Under the pieces are notes generated by a model. That model was not told the DNA's origin, did not search any database, and saw only the letters and a list, made by a program, of their open reading frames with translations. Made by a program: the position numbers and the translations under genes. 64,000 bases of DNA. It comes from Physcomitrium patens (lineage: Eukaryota > Streptophyta > Bryopsida > Funariales > Funariaceae). Of this stretch, positions 34,500-47,525 are shown piece after piece. Within the stretch, counting starts at the first letter, position 1; every line of letters starts with the position of its first letter. The DNA is taken from assembly GCF_000002425.4 (NCBI RefSeq), contig NC_037260.1, positions 12,767,516 through 12,831,515 of the forward strand. The letters run 5' to 3'.

Positions 34500-36150
34500 T
34501 CCATTCCACCTCCTAAACTTATTGTATGGCATCAATTTCATCGAGTGGTGAAATTTGGGCTCACAAGGTTTTATGCAACTTAATTTAAGACATCCAAGAA
34601 AAATAAGTCATGAATTCAAGGATAAATTTATACTAGATGGTTTGGAAGTTGAATATGAAGAAATTTTAATATGAGAATAAGAAAAATATTTCACAGAAAT
34701 GCTTTCACAATATGATAAGGTATTTGCATTTGAATCATATGAGATAAGATGCATTGATCCAAGTATTATAGCATCTATAGTTATTTTCATAATTTCATAT
34801 GAACCATAGAATTTGAAGCTAATTCTAATTTCAAAATTCTATTTGCCAAAGTTACTTAAATTATTCAATAAAAAGATTAGGATAGAAATTTTAGAACCAT
34901 ACATTGTACTATATTCCAATTGGTGGTTTATAATACCCAAGAAAAATAGAATATTGAGATTTATATAAGATATGTAATCAATAAATATAATAACTATTAG
35001 AAATATGGATTCAACTCTAATGGTGGATGAATTTGTAGAGGCATTTGTAGTGAGAGTAATTTATTCCATGGAAGATCTTTATTTAAGATATAATTAGTTT
35101 CAATTGATAATATAAAATAGAGATTTCACAACTATGAAGATACCATTAGAATTGGTCAAAATGAGTATCTTATTATATGAAGCTATTAATTCTATAGCAC
35201 ACATGATGAATAAAATGCATAAAGTATTAAGAGATTTTATTTTATATATAATAATGTCTTTTTTAGATGATGTGAAAATTAAGAGATGTGAAGAAGAAAG
35301 AAAAGATGAGACTTTGAATTCAAAGGGATGTAAAAAGTTTGAGGCCAATCATATTAATGATTGTGAGAAGATTTTGATAAGGTTAAAAGAAGTTCATTCA
35401 ACCTTATCAAGAGCAAAATCAATATTTAGAGTAAAAAAAGTTGTGGTGGTAGGGCACATATGTGAATCATATAGATGCAAGCTATGTATGAAAAAGATTG
35501 ATAATATTAAAAAAATAAAAAAATATACAAATAGGATGGAAGTTAGAAGGTTTTTAGAAGCATGTATTTCTATCAAATATGAATACTTCATTTTGTATAT
35601 GTAGCACATCTATTATATAAATTATTAAAAAAGAATAAAAACTTTCAATGAAAAGAAGAACAAAAAAATGCTATAGAAAAATTAAAAGAATTTCTTTCTT
35701 TACCTCCAAATTTGAAAAAAGTAAATTATAAATGTGAAAGGCTGGTAATATTAACAGTTAATATAAGTCCAATTAGAATAAGTTAGGTAGTTAGACAAGA
35801 TGATTAATAAAGAAATAGATATGTAGTAAGGTTTTGAGCAAATATTTTGAATGTTAGGCAAAAGGCATATATACAAATCAAAAAAAAATCATAAAATATA
35901 ATAATAGATATAAAAAATAAAAAAAGAATACTTGATTGATACATTGATAGTTATAAAAATAAATTATCTATGTTAATTCGATATATTTATAAGTTGTTTA
36001 ATTTTTGATATTTCTATATTAAATTAGATAGCAGATATCAATCTATGAATCTAAAATTTAAACATATTGCATGGAAAGAAAATTCAATTACAAATATATT
36101 ATCAAAAACAAGGTATTATAATGAAAAAGATATATAAGAGCCTAACAAGA
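34500..36150 (+). pseudogene. RT and RNase H regions of element F
   Basis: Decayed text follows one Ty3/gypsy lineage: a segment with LPKLLKLFNKKI near 34850, then SNWWFIIPKKNRILRFI near 34918, FVEAFVVRVIYSMEDLY near 35030, and the active-site region FLDDVKIK near 35262. After it come HINDCEKILIRLKEVHSTLS near 35350 and VVVVGHICESYRCK near 35440. RNase H remnants are near 35740-36110 (for example a remnant of SKTRY near 36106). Many breaks. Confidence 0.65.
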
Positions 36151-36299
36151 ATATGTGGTAGAAAAACAAGGGAAAAGAATAGGAAGATAATAAAAAGTTT
36201 AGTCTTAATACTACATTTTAAAGAAGGATCTTCTATTTGCTTTGTAAGGGCATAAATACCTAAAATCAAAATAAATTAGATAAGTAATTAATATAGACA

Positions 36300-37480
36300 T
36301 ATTTAGAAAGTAATTATCAATAGATTTAAGTAAAAATTAATTTTAATTACTAAATATTGATATCCAGAGACGACCAATTGTCAACTTGGATCAAAAACAA
36401 ATCCCAAGGTACAAAACCACATATTTATAGCGACTCCAAAATTCTTTGATAAATCAAAAAGTCGAATTTGAGAGCAGACTAGAAAATATATTTTAAAGCT
36501 TTGATTTTATGTCAAATGAATTAATATTTAGTTTTTGGAATATTTTCAAAATTACTGATGTTCTTGGTTGGATTAGATTTTAAAAAATAAAATTATGTTT
36601 ACAAAATTAAAGGTTACTTGAGTTCTCTAGTATATGTATAAGTGAAATTTAAGCAATGTATTGGTATTCTAGTTTTTAGTATGTATAAAGATTTTAAGGT
36701 CAATCAAATAGTTAGAACAAAATATAAAAGTTTTTATAGGTTTAGGTCTCAAAAATTAGAATTTGAGTATTTTTAAGATCTTTAGCAATTGATTGATTTA
36801 ATTGAAGTGAATTTCTTTTAAATAGAGACTAGACTTGATTTTATATAATTTAAATATATTTTGGAGGCAATTCAATCAATCCAAAAAGAAATATTGATAC
36901 TAAAAATTCAACATTTAGATTGGAGTAGGAAGCTGGCCAATATCCAAGTAAAATTTAGGATTGAACTTCTATTTGGTAAATTCGATCTTCTTCAAATTTT
37001 ATATGCTTAATGCCAATTTAATTGCTAAAAGGAATTTTAAATCTTTAATAAGATCAATGACATAATTGATAGATATTAAGGTTCTAAGTTATCTTAGATT
37101 AGGTTAATTTGATTAGAATTTGGTTTAGAATTTAAGAATTGGTTAGCATATAGGATTTCTTTAGGATTTAATTAGGATTTGATTTAGGATTTAAGTAAAA
37201 ACTACTAGTATTTTAACTAGGATTAAAATAAGATTTGGTTGGAATTCATTTAAGATATATTTTGGATTTTATTTCAATACTTCATTTGAATTTTTTAAGG
37301 ATTTTTTCATATTTCTTTTGTAATTTCTTTGAGGTTTTTTTAGATTGATTAAAGCTTGGTTAGCATTCTTAAGATTTAATTGGATATATTTAGAATTCTA
37401 TTAGAAATAAAATCTTATTGTTACAATACTTCTTCTACCTTCTACAATTAGATGCTTGGTACATTTTCAAGCAAGGCTTC
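36300..37480. repeat. F-type LTR copy
   Basis: It aligns with 26290-26916 followed directly by 29753-30480, and so shows the F-type LTR without the D-type insertion. It contains the AGGATTT-type degenerate repeats (about 37080-37250) and ends near CTACAATTAGATGCTTGG. Confidence 0.6.
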
Positions 37481-37499
37481 ATGTAATCCAATAATGTAT

Positions 37500-39216
37500 A
37501 AGTTGCTCTGCCCATTTTGCTCCTTTGATTGTCTTTTTTGTTACTAAGGCAAGATTTGGAACCACCATATATATATCGATTGCTTGTGTTGTATTTGCTT
37601 TTTCATAAAGGTTATTCTTATAAGTAAGCTTTTAGCTGTAGATTGTTTTATTATTTCACTTGATGTGGAGGCACAAAGAATCACCTTGCATCCATCATTC
37701 TTAAAGGACATTGTCCTTTCTAGCTAATTAACTTGCTTATTTTTTACTTCTAGCTAAGGCATACTATGAATAACATCATATCTATGCTTTGTTACCTTGA
37801 ACTTCTCTCTCAAGGCATAGGTGTCATCCAACCTCAAGGTTTCTTCTTCACATGTCTTACTTAATACATTCTCTTGGTCATCAACTAGGTGTATACTTCT
37901 TCTTTTAATCACCTTGATTTTAATCCCAAGTTGATTGGTAATTTCAATCAAGGTGTAATTTTTTTGTATAGCTACAATCTATAAGTACTTGATATAGTTA
38001 CCTTTTTATTTAATATTCTAGACAAATTAGTCAATTATTTTGATAGTTTTTCAAGGTCATGCTGTTTGTATCTAAGAAATAATAGCTATTTCTAATACTA
38101 GATTTTGATACTTTTTATTAAAAAGCCTTGTTTCCGTGTTTTACTTTTTTAACATCTTAATGATCCTCAAGATTGTGAATCTACCTTGATTTGTTAGTAC
38201 CTAAATTTTGATGCTTTGGAAAATCTCTAATCTGATGGCCTAGCTCTTGACAATAATAATACAATTCCTTTTGTTTCAATATTTTTTGCTTTGTGGTGTC
38301 AATGATCCTTGTAAAACATCAATCTCTATTGGCATTGATTGTTATGTCATAGTAATAGATAGTAGCATAATATTTTACCTTATAAGTCATACTCCATGAT
38401 TTATAAAATCTATAGCATTGATCCTCTCTGCAATCCTAATTGCTTCTTTAAATGTATGCAGATCCTTTAATTCTATCCCTTGTTGAACCACAGGTTTCAA
38501 TCTTCATTCAAATTGTTCTATCATCTCCGCTTCTTAAACATTATTAATTTGGAGACATAGGAGCTTGAATCAAGAGACATAATCTTGCATTGACTTGGAT
38601 TATATAAGATTAGATAATTGATTACGAGCTAACTTCTCCATATTGATAGATCAAAATTAATTTTTAAATTTGGTCTCAAATTCCTTTCAGTTACAAAATC
38701 CACCTTAAGCTCCATAGTTTTGAGCTCAATGTTGCCACCAAATGGCTACTGTACATTTTAAATAGCTAGTTGCATATATAATTCCTTGAGTAGTACTTGT
38801 CCTAGATAGTTGGAAGTATTCTTGAATACTGAAGAGCCATTGGCATACATCTTCTTGTCTTGAAGTTCTAAAATATGTTTTAAACTTGCTTAATTTCAGT
38901 TCAGTAGATATCAATTTTTTTGCTCTAGAAGCTTCCATTTATCCTTATAGAATAGCTATCTAGTTTAGGAGATATTGCTCCCAAGCTTCGATCTAGGATG
39001 GCTCTATTATATTTTCCATACTGCAATTTCTTTGCCAAATTTTGCTACCATAATGCCCTCTATCCTTCCAATTGACTTCTTAAAAGTAGCTTATGGTAGT
39101 TCATAAATAGTAATTAGTATGACTACAACAAGTGGCCTTTAATTATATAATTTTTATTAATACATTACCAAAGAATAGACTAAAACTCGCTCTGATATCA
39201 ATAAAATGGTGTCATA
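37500..39216 (-). mobile_element. Ty3/gypsy 5' fragment (primer site, gag, protease) inside F
   Basis: On the - strand, a tRNA-Met-like primer site (TGATATCAGAGCG, complement near 39190-39205) is followed by gag with SRQEDVCQWLFSIQEYFQLS and YLKCTVAIWWQH (38726-38938). A zinc knuckle (CYYCQELGHQIRDFPKH) is near 38210-38260, and a protease-like stretch is near 37754-37951. Pol is absent. It is old and broken. Confidence 0.65.
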
Positions 39217-40545
39217 TTATAATACAATTATATGATAAAAATATAATCATAAATAAATTTTTAATTAATATTTAATCATCTTGGTTTAATAATAATTTAA
39301 GATATTTAAACATGTAATTTATAAAAACTTCTTAGTTTATTTTCTTGTCTTGATAGCTAATAGATTAAAGTTTGATTAATAATTTTACCTTCTAAGCTAT
39401 AGAAATTCTTTTATTGCCTTGAAAAGGCCATTAATTGATAAAATCAGATTAGAAGAGCTAAATAATTAGCATAGTTGATACTAGAATTAAATTGAAGATA
39501 GGATTGGGCTAAAAAATACCTAAGATAAGTTAAGTTGATACTCGAGAGTCGACTACTTGTAAGACATGGTCAAAATTAGACCTCTAGCCTTTAAAATGAC
39601 TACCTACAATAAAATACGAAGGTATTTGAAGATCAAAAATTAAGATTAGAGAACTAGCTTTAAGTTGATTTCAAAGGTATAAAGATTATTTTCAAAGGGT
39701 TTGAAATATCTTTGCAATTATTGTTCAAAATAGGAATTGTATCAGTATTTTGGATTTTATGTAATACAATTATGGCTAGCACTCTCAGCTAATTCATACA
39801 ATTGGTATTGCATCTATAGTTCAAAATTTGAAAATGATTGGTTAATTAGGTGTGCTAAATGTTTGTAAAGTTTTATACTAATTTAATAATGCAATTAGGA
39901 AATATTTGGATTTTGGTACAAGAAGATATTAAAAGTTGGCAATTTGGAATTGGATAGGATTTCTATAATATCTAGAGATCTATTAGTCAGATTAAGGTAA
40001 AATTTGACAAAGTATTAGAAGACTTCAATATCAATCTACACATTGATATTGAATTGAAGTTAATGGTTGGAAAAAAAATGGTACTAAAACATTTTTATCA
40101 ACTTTTAAATTGGTAGCTAAGTGATATCAATGTGATTTTTGGGATTTTTCTTACAATTTATAAATTGGATTGGATTGAATTCTTTTACAATATATAAAAG
40201 GCTTATAGTAGCATTTGTATATAAATTTTTTTATCAAGTAGACAATCAAATTAGGAATTATAACTTATCAAAGTTCAATAAGTAGGATTAAAACTTGTAA
40301 GGAGAAATCAAAATTACCTAATTATGAAAGTAATAAGGCAATTGGGATTTATGTATGGATTAGGTTATTATGAAGAGTATTTTTGAGCACTTTTTACTGA
40401 TTTTAAGCACTTTTGAATTAAAAGTTCAAATTGCAATCTTCTTATATGGATGAAACTTATTGAGGTTTCTTAAATATTTGTAAGACAAGACTTCACCTTT
40501 CACAATTAGGTGCCCAATGCATTTTCAAATAAGACAACATATAAT
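39217..40545. repeat. long LTR-like sequence adjoining the 37500-39216 fragment
   Basis: About 1.3 kb, starting TGTCATATTATAATAC right at the primer-site side of the fragment and ending near AATTAGGTGCCCAATGC. It shares the GATACTCGAGAGTCGAC-type block and the terminal block with F-type LTRs, in the same + orientation. Confidence 0.5.
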
Positions 40546-41130
40546 ACAATAATAGAATTAAATTCTCTTAAATATCTAAAATTCTTCCAATCTAAAGCAA
40601 CATAAATTCTATCATGAAGTAGGACAAAATGGACCAGAATAAAATTGAATAGAATTAAATAAAATAGAATATAAAAGATAAAACAGAGTACATAAAAATA
40701 GAATAGAATAGAACAAAAAATACAAACCAAGCTTTATTAAGAGAGAAGGACCAAATCCATATCTAACCAAGTACTCCAAATAGCCTTGATTAGTCTTATT
40801 TATAATTTCTTCAACCATCTTAAAAAAAATTAGAATGTTCATATTAATAGGCTTTATTAAGATAACTACCTTTTTAGAATATTTTAGAGGTGAATCTCAC
40901 CTTAGTAACTACCTTTTTAGAAGGTTCTAGAGATGGATTCCACCTAAATAATTGCCTTTAGTTCTTCTAAGATGTTCCATGGTGGATCCCATATGAACCA
41001 CCAACTTGGTCTCAAATTCTAAAAACTTCTAAAAACTTCCTAAAAATAGCTTCAATTACCTATCTTTACATGTCAATAATAAAATTATCTTATCTATGCT
41101 CCCTTACAATATTTAGGTATTTAGGAAATA
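40546..41130. other. AT-rich stretch with a simple repeat
   Basis: It contains a degenerate GAATA/GAATAAAATA simple repeat at about 40635-40715. The hydrophobic frames read across it are products of the repeat. The rest has pairs of similar phrases (CTACCTTTTTAGAA near 40867 and 40910). No gene is seen. Confidence 0.5.
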
Positions 41131-42060
41131 TTTACCAAGTTAAAAAAAAAATATTTGTGAAAGAGAATGTACAAAGACATAAAAAAAATTTAGGATCCTA
41201 TAAAACTTATCAAGTATATTGAAATATTCAACATTGAGATGGATTACATCAAACGTATTTTTTATCTTTATATTACAAGTGGATGGTTTAGGAATTAAAC
41301 TTTCTTTAACAATAGTATATAATCTAGAAGATTATAGTAAGAGTGAGTATAGAAATTCACCTATTGTTAAGGCATTAGTAAAGGCATGCAATGGCAAAGC
41401 ATAGACTACTACCATTTGCATTGTTGGCTAATTATACAAAACATATTTTAATAATATGTTATATATCTTATGAATAAATATATAAGTAAAAACTAATAAT
41501 GGCAATAAAAGAGGTAGTACTTACATGAAGTATATTATCTTGAAGGATGATCTTAATAGAAAAGAACTTTTAGCAATATAGATTTAACAATTAGAAAGAA
41601 GACCTAATGATATTGAAGTAATATTTTAGAAGTTGAAAGGAGCAAAAAATAGAAATAAAGAAAGATTTGATAGAAAACATTGATTACAACTTAAAGCAAT
41701 TGAAGGTGGTGATTGAATGTTATTTTATGATAATAGCTTAGTTAATCAATACAGCTTATCAAAAAAGTTTGCAAAGAGATGATTTGGACCTTATATTTTC
41801 AAACAAGTATATGATAATAAAATATACTTATTAAAACAAATTGATGATATAGAATTGAAGATATCTATAGTATGTACATAAATTAAGTTATTTAAATAAA
41901 GAAATAAAGATATATGTTTAAATAAAGAAAAAAATCCATTACAAGAAATTAAGATGAGAATAGAAGAAAAAATTAAAGATCAAGAATTTGACCAAGATGA
42001 AGAATACTCTATATTAATATAATGAAGAAAATTTAACACATCTCGAAAGATGTATAGGTT
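41130..42060 (+). pseudogene. integrase region of element F
   Basis: The best kept part is near 41270-41400, with the GIKLSLTIVYNL region followed by SPIVKALVKACNGKA, corresponding to the end of the integrase core. Farther on come KELLAI and QLERRPNDIE near 41560-41620, and a C-terminal module with YDNSLVNQYS and FGPYIF near 41730-41810. A purine tract (GAAAAGTGGA) precedes the 3' LTR. Many breaks. Confidence 0.65.
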
Positions 42061-42073
42061 TAGAAAAGTGGAT

Positions 42074-42870
42074 GTTATAATATAACATGGCTACTAAATG
42101 AAAGAAAGAAGAAAATATTATATTATAAAATATTTTATTTTAGAATATTTTAGCAAATTATCCTAGAAATATAGATACTAATCATATTGGATTATCTTAC
42201 AATTCTTTCAATTGATAAGTATAATTGATTTCATTTTTCATGTGTTTATTTTCAACTATAATATTAAGAAGTTTACAAATTTTAAGTTGATATCAATAAT
42301 TTGATCATTAGTTGTTAAGGTTCCATTTTGCTATAGGATTTCTAAGAATTTGTTTAAGAAATAGGATTTGATTAGATTAATTAAGTTTAGGATTTTATTT
42401 AGAACTACTTTAAGATTTCATTAAGATTTGTCTAGGATTTCATTAAAATTTGATCTAGAATTGGATTAAGATTCAATTAGGATTTTAATTAAGATTTGAT
42501 TAAGATTTAATTAGGATTTTAATTAAGATTATATTAAGATTTCTATATTTATTATTTCTTTAGGATTCTTTATTTTTTCTTTAAGTTATTTTTTAGTATT
42601 TTTTTAATTTTATTGTTACTTTTTTAAATATTTATTTTCATATTTTTTAAAGATTTTTTGTTATTTTACTTTGAAATTAAATTATGACTTCTTTGTATTT
42701 TTTTTTTATTTATTTTAAATATATTTTGATAAATTTAACTAGATTTATTAAGAATTACTTCAAGTTTATTTAAGGTTCTATTAGACTTGGTAGAATTATT
42801 GGTGCATTTTTACTTACCTTCTATAACTAAGTGCCTAATACGTTTTCAAGTAAGAATATACATAATATGA
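42074..42870 (+). repeat. 3' LTR of element F (shortened)
   Basis: It begins TGTTATAATATAAC after a purine tract. From about 42180 it aligns with 29772-30480, including the degenerate AGGATTT repeats and the terminal block. It lacks the middle part seen in the copy at 36300-37480. Confidence 0.6.
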
Positions 42871-42874
42871 TATT

Positions 42875-44171
42875 GTACATATAGATTACACGAACCTCAA
42901 GTATTTTATGTTGGCATGTATTTTTTATCATCACCAAGCTCGTTGGACCACATCTTTATTAAGATTTGATTTCAAGATCACTTATTGACTCAAAGAATAA
43001 TAAGGTTTGTCAAATATCTTTTTAAAATATTTTTTTTTAATATCAAAAAAGAAGATATAGATCTTGATCAAGAAAGAAATTTTTTCTTAAAGTCAATGTA
43101 TTTTCATCTTTAAAGAATAAAATCAATATTAATTGTTGATTCAACCTTTTTCAAACGACTTCAATCAAGAATGTCCTTTGATCCTCTTATTTATGATATC
43201 AAAAATAATTCTTCTAAATCTCATCATACTTTGAAGTTCAAGTTCAAGAATATATATTTTTTTTTTAATTTTAGGAGACAATTATACATTTCAAAAGTTG
43301 AAGTATGATTATATATTCTTCAAACTCGTCACAACTTTCTAATAGCTAGACAATTTAGATACAATAAGACTTTATACCTAATTTTTAGAGATTATTGGTG
43401 GCTTCAAATATGGAAGGAAAATAAAGACTTTGTATAATCATGTGACATTTTTTGAAGATCAAAAATTCCTCATCACCAACCTTATAGACTACTTTAGCCA
43501 TTATTTATTTCAAAAGAACCATGGTCTTCTTTTTCTATGGATTTTATTATGGATCTTCTAATCTCAAGGTTATATGATTCTATAATTGTACTATTATTTT
43601 TTTTTTTTATCAAAATAATACATTTTTTACTATGTATAAAATCTATCATAGGTAAAAAAATAGCTATTTTTTTTTTTTTATAATATCTATCGTCATCATG
43701 GATTATCCAAGGATATTATGTTGGATAGGAAGATTCAATTTGTATCACGATTTTTGAAAACCTTTTTTAAGATTCTAAAGGTGGACATAGAGCTATCTTT
43801 GGCCTTTTATTCCCATATTAATGGATATATGGAGTGCATAAATCAAATTTTAGAGCAATATTTAAGTTTACCATCAACTACAAATAAGAAAAATGAACAA
43901 CTTTTTTGCTATTGGAAGAAATTGTTTATAATAATATGATACATTTTTTTATACAATATATATCTTTCTTTACTAATTATAGTTATCATCCATAAATTGA
44001 TACTTTTGACTTCTCAAAAGTTGATAATCCTACAACAAAAGATTTGAATTTTTTTTTATTTGAATTACATACAATAATGAAGGTACAATTTAAAGTAGCT
44101 TAAGATTAACAAAAGACCAATGGAGATGCTTATTAAAAGGAATAATTTCAATTTCATGTCAATAACACAAT
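42875..44171 (+). mobile_element. old chromovirus fossil K
   Basis: Decayed pol starts in RNase H (NLKYFMLACIF near 42890, then RFDFKITY near 42965). The integrase zinc region follows near 43300-43450, then the core (PWSSFSMDFIMDLL near 43520; the QFVSRFLKTFFKILKVDIEL stretch near 43735-43800; INQILEQYL near 43840). It is cut off by the LTR of H. It could be the other half of J, split by F; I cannot prove this. Old, many breaks. Confidence 0.65.
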
Positions 44172-45529
44172 TGTCAGGGATATGAATCTCAAAGAAAGAA
44201 AATCCTTGATACATTCTTGTGTCACTAAAAAGAACTAAAAAGTCCCTCAAAAGATAATGTAATATTAATAAGCATGGCTATTGCCAAAAACAAGAAGACT
44301 AGAAAGTCTTGAAACAAGACTAAGGACTAGAATGGAGCATTGACAAGAGTGAAGAAGGCTTCATTCTTGCCTCCATATATACTCTTAACTAGGACCTATG
44401 TGGCAATGTCCTATAGGACTTCTAAAATATGTTGACTTTGCTAGCCACATGTTTTAACTTGCAAGATAAGTTATCTATGTATAAACCATATTATTAGCAT
44501 GTTCCATAAATTATTATGTAGAATTAATTTGTTCTATAAGCTACCAACATGTGGTTAACTTATTGGTCATGTTTCCAACCTACAAACACATCTAAAGTCA
44601 AAACCACATCTATGAAGCTTCTAAAAAGCTTCACTAAAAGATTTTATGAAATTAATCTATATTCATCTATTTCTACCTAATCATATAAATAATTATTGAG
44701 GTAAATGTATATGTCTATGACATTATCCTCCCTTCTAGAGACAAATTCCATGAGGAGCGATCTTCATATGTTGAAAAAGTCTAAGATATGGAAAATTATA
44801 TTTGTCACATACTTTGATCTTTGCTTTCTTTGAAGATGGTTAATATGCCCTCTCAGCTATCAATAGTGTTCTATACTAGAGCGAGAAGACCACCCTATTA
44901 TTTGATTGTTGTTGATGCCTTTGTAAATTCTTTCAAATAAAATATTTGGAACACTATTAGGACTTGCTCCTACCTCTAATAAAATCACCAAACAATGGGA
45001 GTCTCTTCCAAGGTTGTGATACAAAACACATTCTATTTGAAAAAGGATATGTCGTTCTTGAGGATCTTTATTTCAATTTTGTCATCTTGAAGGTTGTTAC
45101 AATCACAATGTCTCATTTGATAAGTCAACAAATAAAAGCTCTTAAGTTGAATCTATTGGTTGTTGGTTCTCTATCTTCTTAGTATTACAAATACACACAA
45201 GCTATAAAGAAAGATAGGAGGTAGAATGTTATCTTTCTTTGCTTTTTTTTCTTTTATAATAAAGATTTTCTATTCTTCATCTTAATTTTCATGGATTTCA
45301 TTGATAAAAAGCTTCAACTTTCTTTGTTGCATTTGCAAGCTTCTTTGATGGCTTCCATGTGCATTCACTAATATCATATCTGTACCAATGAATAAGGTAT
45401 TCCAACCTATTTTGGCGTTGTTTTAAGTCTAAGACTTCTTCCACCTCAAATTCTTGATTATTATCTACTTCTATAAGAGGAGGTGTAGAATAGGTAAATA
45501 AACTTTGTGGTAAGTTACTTGTTAGTTAT
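44172..45529 (-). mobile_element. chromovirus H, 3' end (LTR, accessory remnant, chromodomain)
   Basis: The 3' LTR is 44172-44722 (551 bp; + strand starts TGTCAGGGATATG and ends TGTCTATGACA) and is homologous to the LTR of C. Next to it (about 44742-44890, - strand) is a remnant of the accessory frame, with INHLQRKQRSKYVTNI matching MNHLPREQQLEFIADV. The chromodomain remnant is near 45330-45500. H is interrupted by L1 at about 45529. It is old, though less decayed than C. Confidence 0.7.
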
Positions 45530-47525
45530 TGATAACCTTAAAAATTAGACTAATGGTAAGGCAGTTTAGTTGGTAACAATAGGTTGTTAGTGGAATAAAT
45601 GGTTAAGAATTCAAAGGGACATAACCTTTGAAATCCGTAGGTCGACAAATTATTTTTTTGGTAGCATAAATAGGTTGAGGAAAGAGCCATCGGGGCCAGA
45701 CTGTGAGAGTCGTAAGCCGGGATAAGCTTGATGCTACCTCTTTGTTTTCTTTGCTTTTATTATTTGCTTATGAAGAATTATAATTGAGAGAAGTATTGTT
45801 GAATTAATAGCTGTAGAATGGATTAAGTGTTGAATCAAGATGGAAGTAGTAAGCCTTGGTATTTTGTAGTTTGATACTTGATTTCAGATAGCCAGAATAC
45901 AGTCAATTATGACACTAACAGACCCAATTCATATAACTAGTCTTTTCTCGTATTCAAACCCACCTCTATCAGTTCAATTGCTTTGATATATTAAAGCTTG
46001 AACACAACGAGAATAACATTTTGGCGCCACTGTCGTGGAAATGATAACAATATGAAATGCTAGAAATTGATTGTATGGAAGATGGAATTATATATTGAAT
46101 GAGATCGTGAAAAGAATCAATTTTAGGGTTAGAAATATGTGAGTTATAATTCAAGGCAGTATTGATTTTGTCAGAAAGAATGAAAGATTATGAGTGATAA
46201 TCATAAAGAGGAGGATTATCAAAGAATTAATTGACAAGCAAAAGAAAGACAGGAGTCATTACGCATAAAAATTATCCTACAGGAACGACAAAGAATTGCA
46301 GGTCGAAGAAAAACCAAAGGAAGAAAAATTCAAATTCAAATAGTAAGGAGACCAGTGATAATACCAATGGCCAAAAGTAGGAGTGCCAAAAGTACCAATT
46401 GCAGTACAAATGGGAGCAGTAAGAGACCGAACTACAAGTGTGGCACCATTACCTACTTTTAGTAGTTGGCTGGGCTCTGAATCTGATCACCATATATCTC
46501 AATTCTTAACAGCTTGTGTAGCTAATAATGGTAGAACTGAAGACATTTGATTGAGATGGTTGCCAACAACTTTAAAAGATATAGCTTTTGAATGGTATAT
46601 TTGGCAATTAGTGGGTAGATTTCCTAATTGGAAGGCCTTGAGGAATGCCTTTCTAATCCATTTTAGACCAATTAGATTTGAAGATCGGCTTCGAGAAAGT
46701 TTTATGAATAGCAGGATGTTTGCGAAAGAATTTGTAGAGTCTTATTATGGCCGGATCGTGGATATTCTTCGTAAATGGTCAAATAATCAAATTCTAGATG
46801 CATTTATATTGTCGATATTAATTAACAGTTTGCATCCACCAAAATTTAAAATGTTTATAAAAGAGGCTCGACAAGCTATGGTAGAGGCATCGTTGGCACG
46901 AACAAAGATGTGGAAAGAATGTTATTATGACCAATTATTAATAATGGAAGCCACGATGATTCCAAATTCAAGAAGGCAACAAATATAATCGAAAAATGTG
47001 TCGATGATAATTATCTACAAATGGCTACCTCCAATAAGAAGAATGTTATGTTGCAACAACCAATTAATACTACACCACTCTAAGAAATAGTGCCAATAAT
47101 GATGACACCTTATTTTACATTGTCAACCTATCAACAACTGGAGTTGTTCACAAATGCAACTATTAAAGATCCAAATGAAGCCTTATTATTAAATCTAACA
47201 AAGAAGATAGAAGAATTGGCCTTGAATTTGGCTAAAGATAAGGAGAAACGACATAAGCCTTCTAATAAGAGACCTAATATATAGTATAATAATTGTAAGG
47301 AATAAGGTCATTTTGATATGGAATGTCCATCACCTAGACAAACAGATGTTCAATATACATTTTGTGGAGGAAAGCACCCTACTCAAAACTGATGGCATTT
47401 ACAAAGGCAACAACAATTCAGTAATCAGCCATGATCCCATTGACTCTATATTGTCATACACAATTTTATTGGGTTGACCGTGGTTGTATCAAGCTAAAGC
47501 TCAAAATGATTGGGCCGTGATACAT
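45530..47525 (+). mobile_element. non-chromodomain Ty3/gypsy element L1 (5' LTR, gag, protease piece)
   Basis: The 5' LTR is about 45530-46018. A tRNA-Asp-type primer site (TGGCGCCACTGTCGTGGA) starts at 46022. Gag is at about 46190-47400, with EWYIWQLVGRFPNWKALRNA near 46590, the SYYGRIVDILRKWSNNQILD stretch near 46740, and zinc-knuckle remnants (GHFDMECPSP) near 47310-47400. A protease piece (the ILLG-PWLYQAKA counterpart) is near 47450-47520. The span between is shortened. M's LTR follows at 47526. It is a relative of M and N, broken and older than both. Confidence 0.75.

Larger units (their letters stand above)
26290..42870 (+). mobile_element. old Ty3/gypsy element F, heavily interrupted
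   Basis: A second lineage, distinct from A/B. In order it has a 5' LTR (pieces 26290-26916 and 29753-30480), gag (about 30560-31620), protease region (about 32050-33050), RT and RNase H (about 34500-36150), integrase (about 41130-42060) and a 3' LTR (42074-42870). Inserts occupy 26917-29752, about 33060-34490 and about 36300-41130. It is AT-rich with very many breaks, and therefore old. From memory, the protein text resembles Ty3/gypsy elements common in basidiomycete fungi and also seen in mosses. Confidence 0.7.

Noticed and set aside
40506-40842. Hydrophobic, Phe/Leu/Tyr-rich frames resembling membrane proteins
   Set aside because: They are translations of a degenerate GAATA-type simple repeat.
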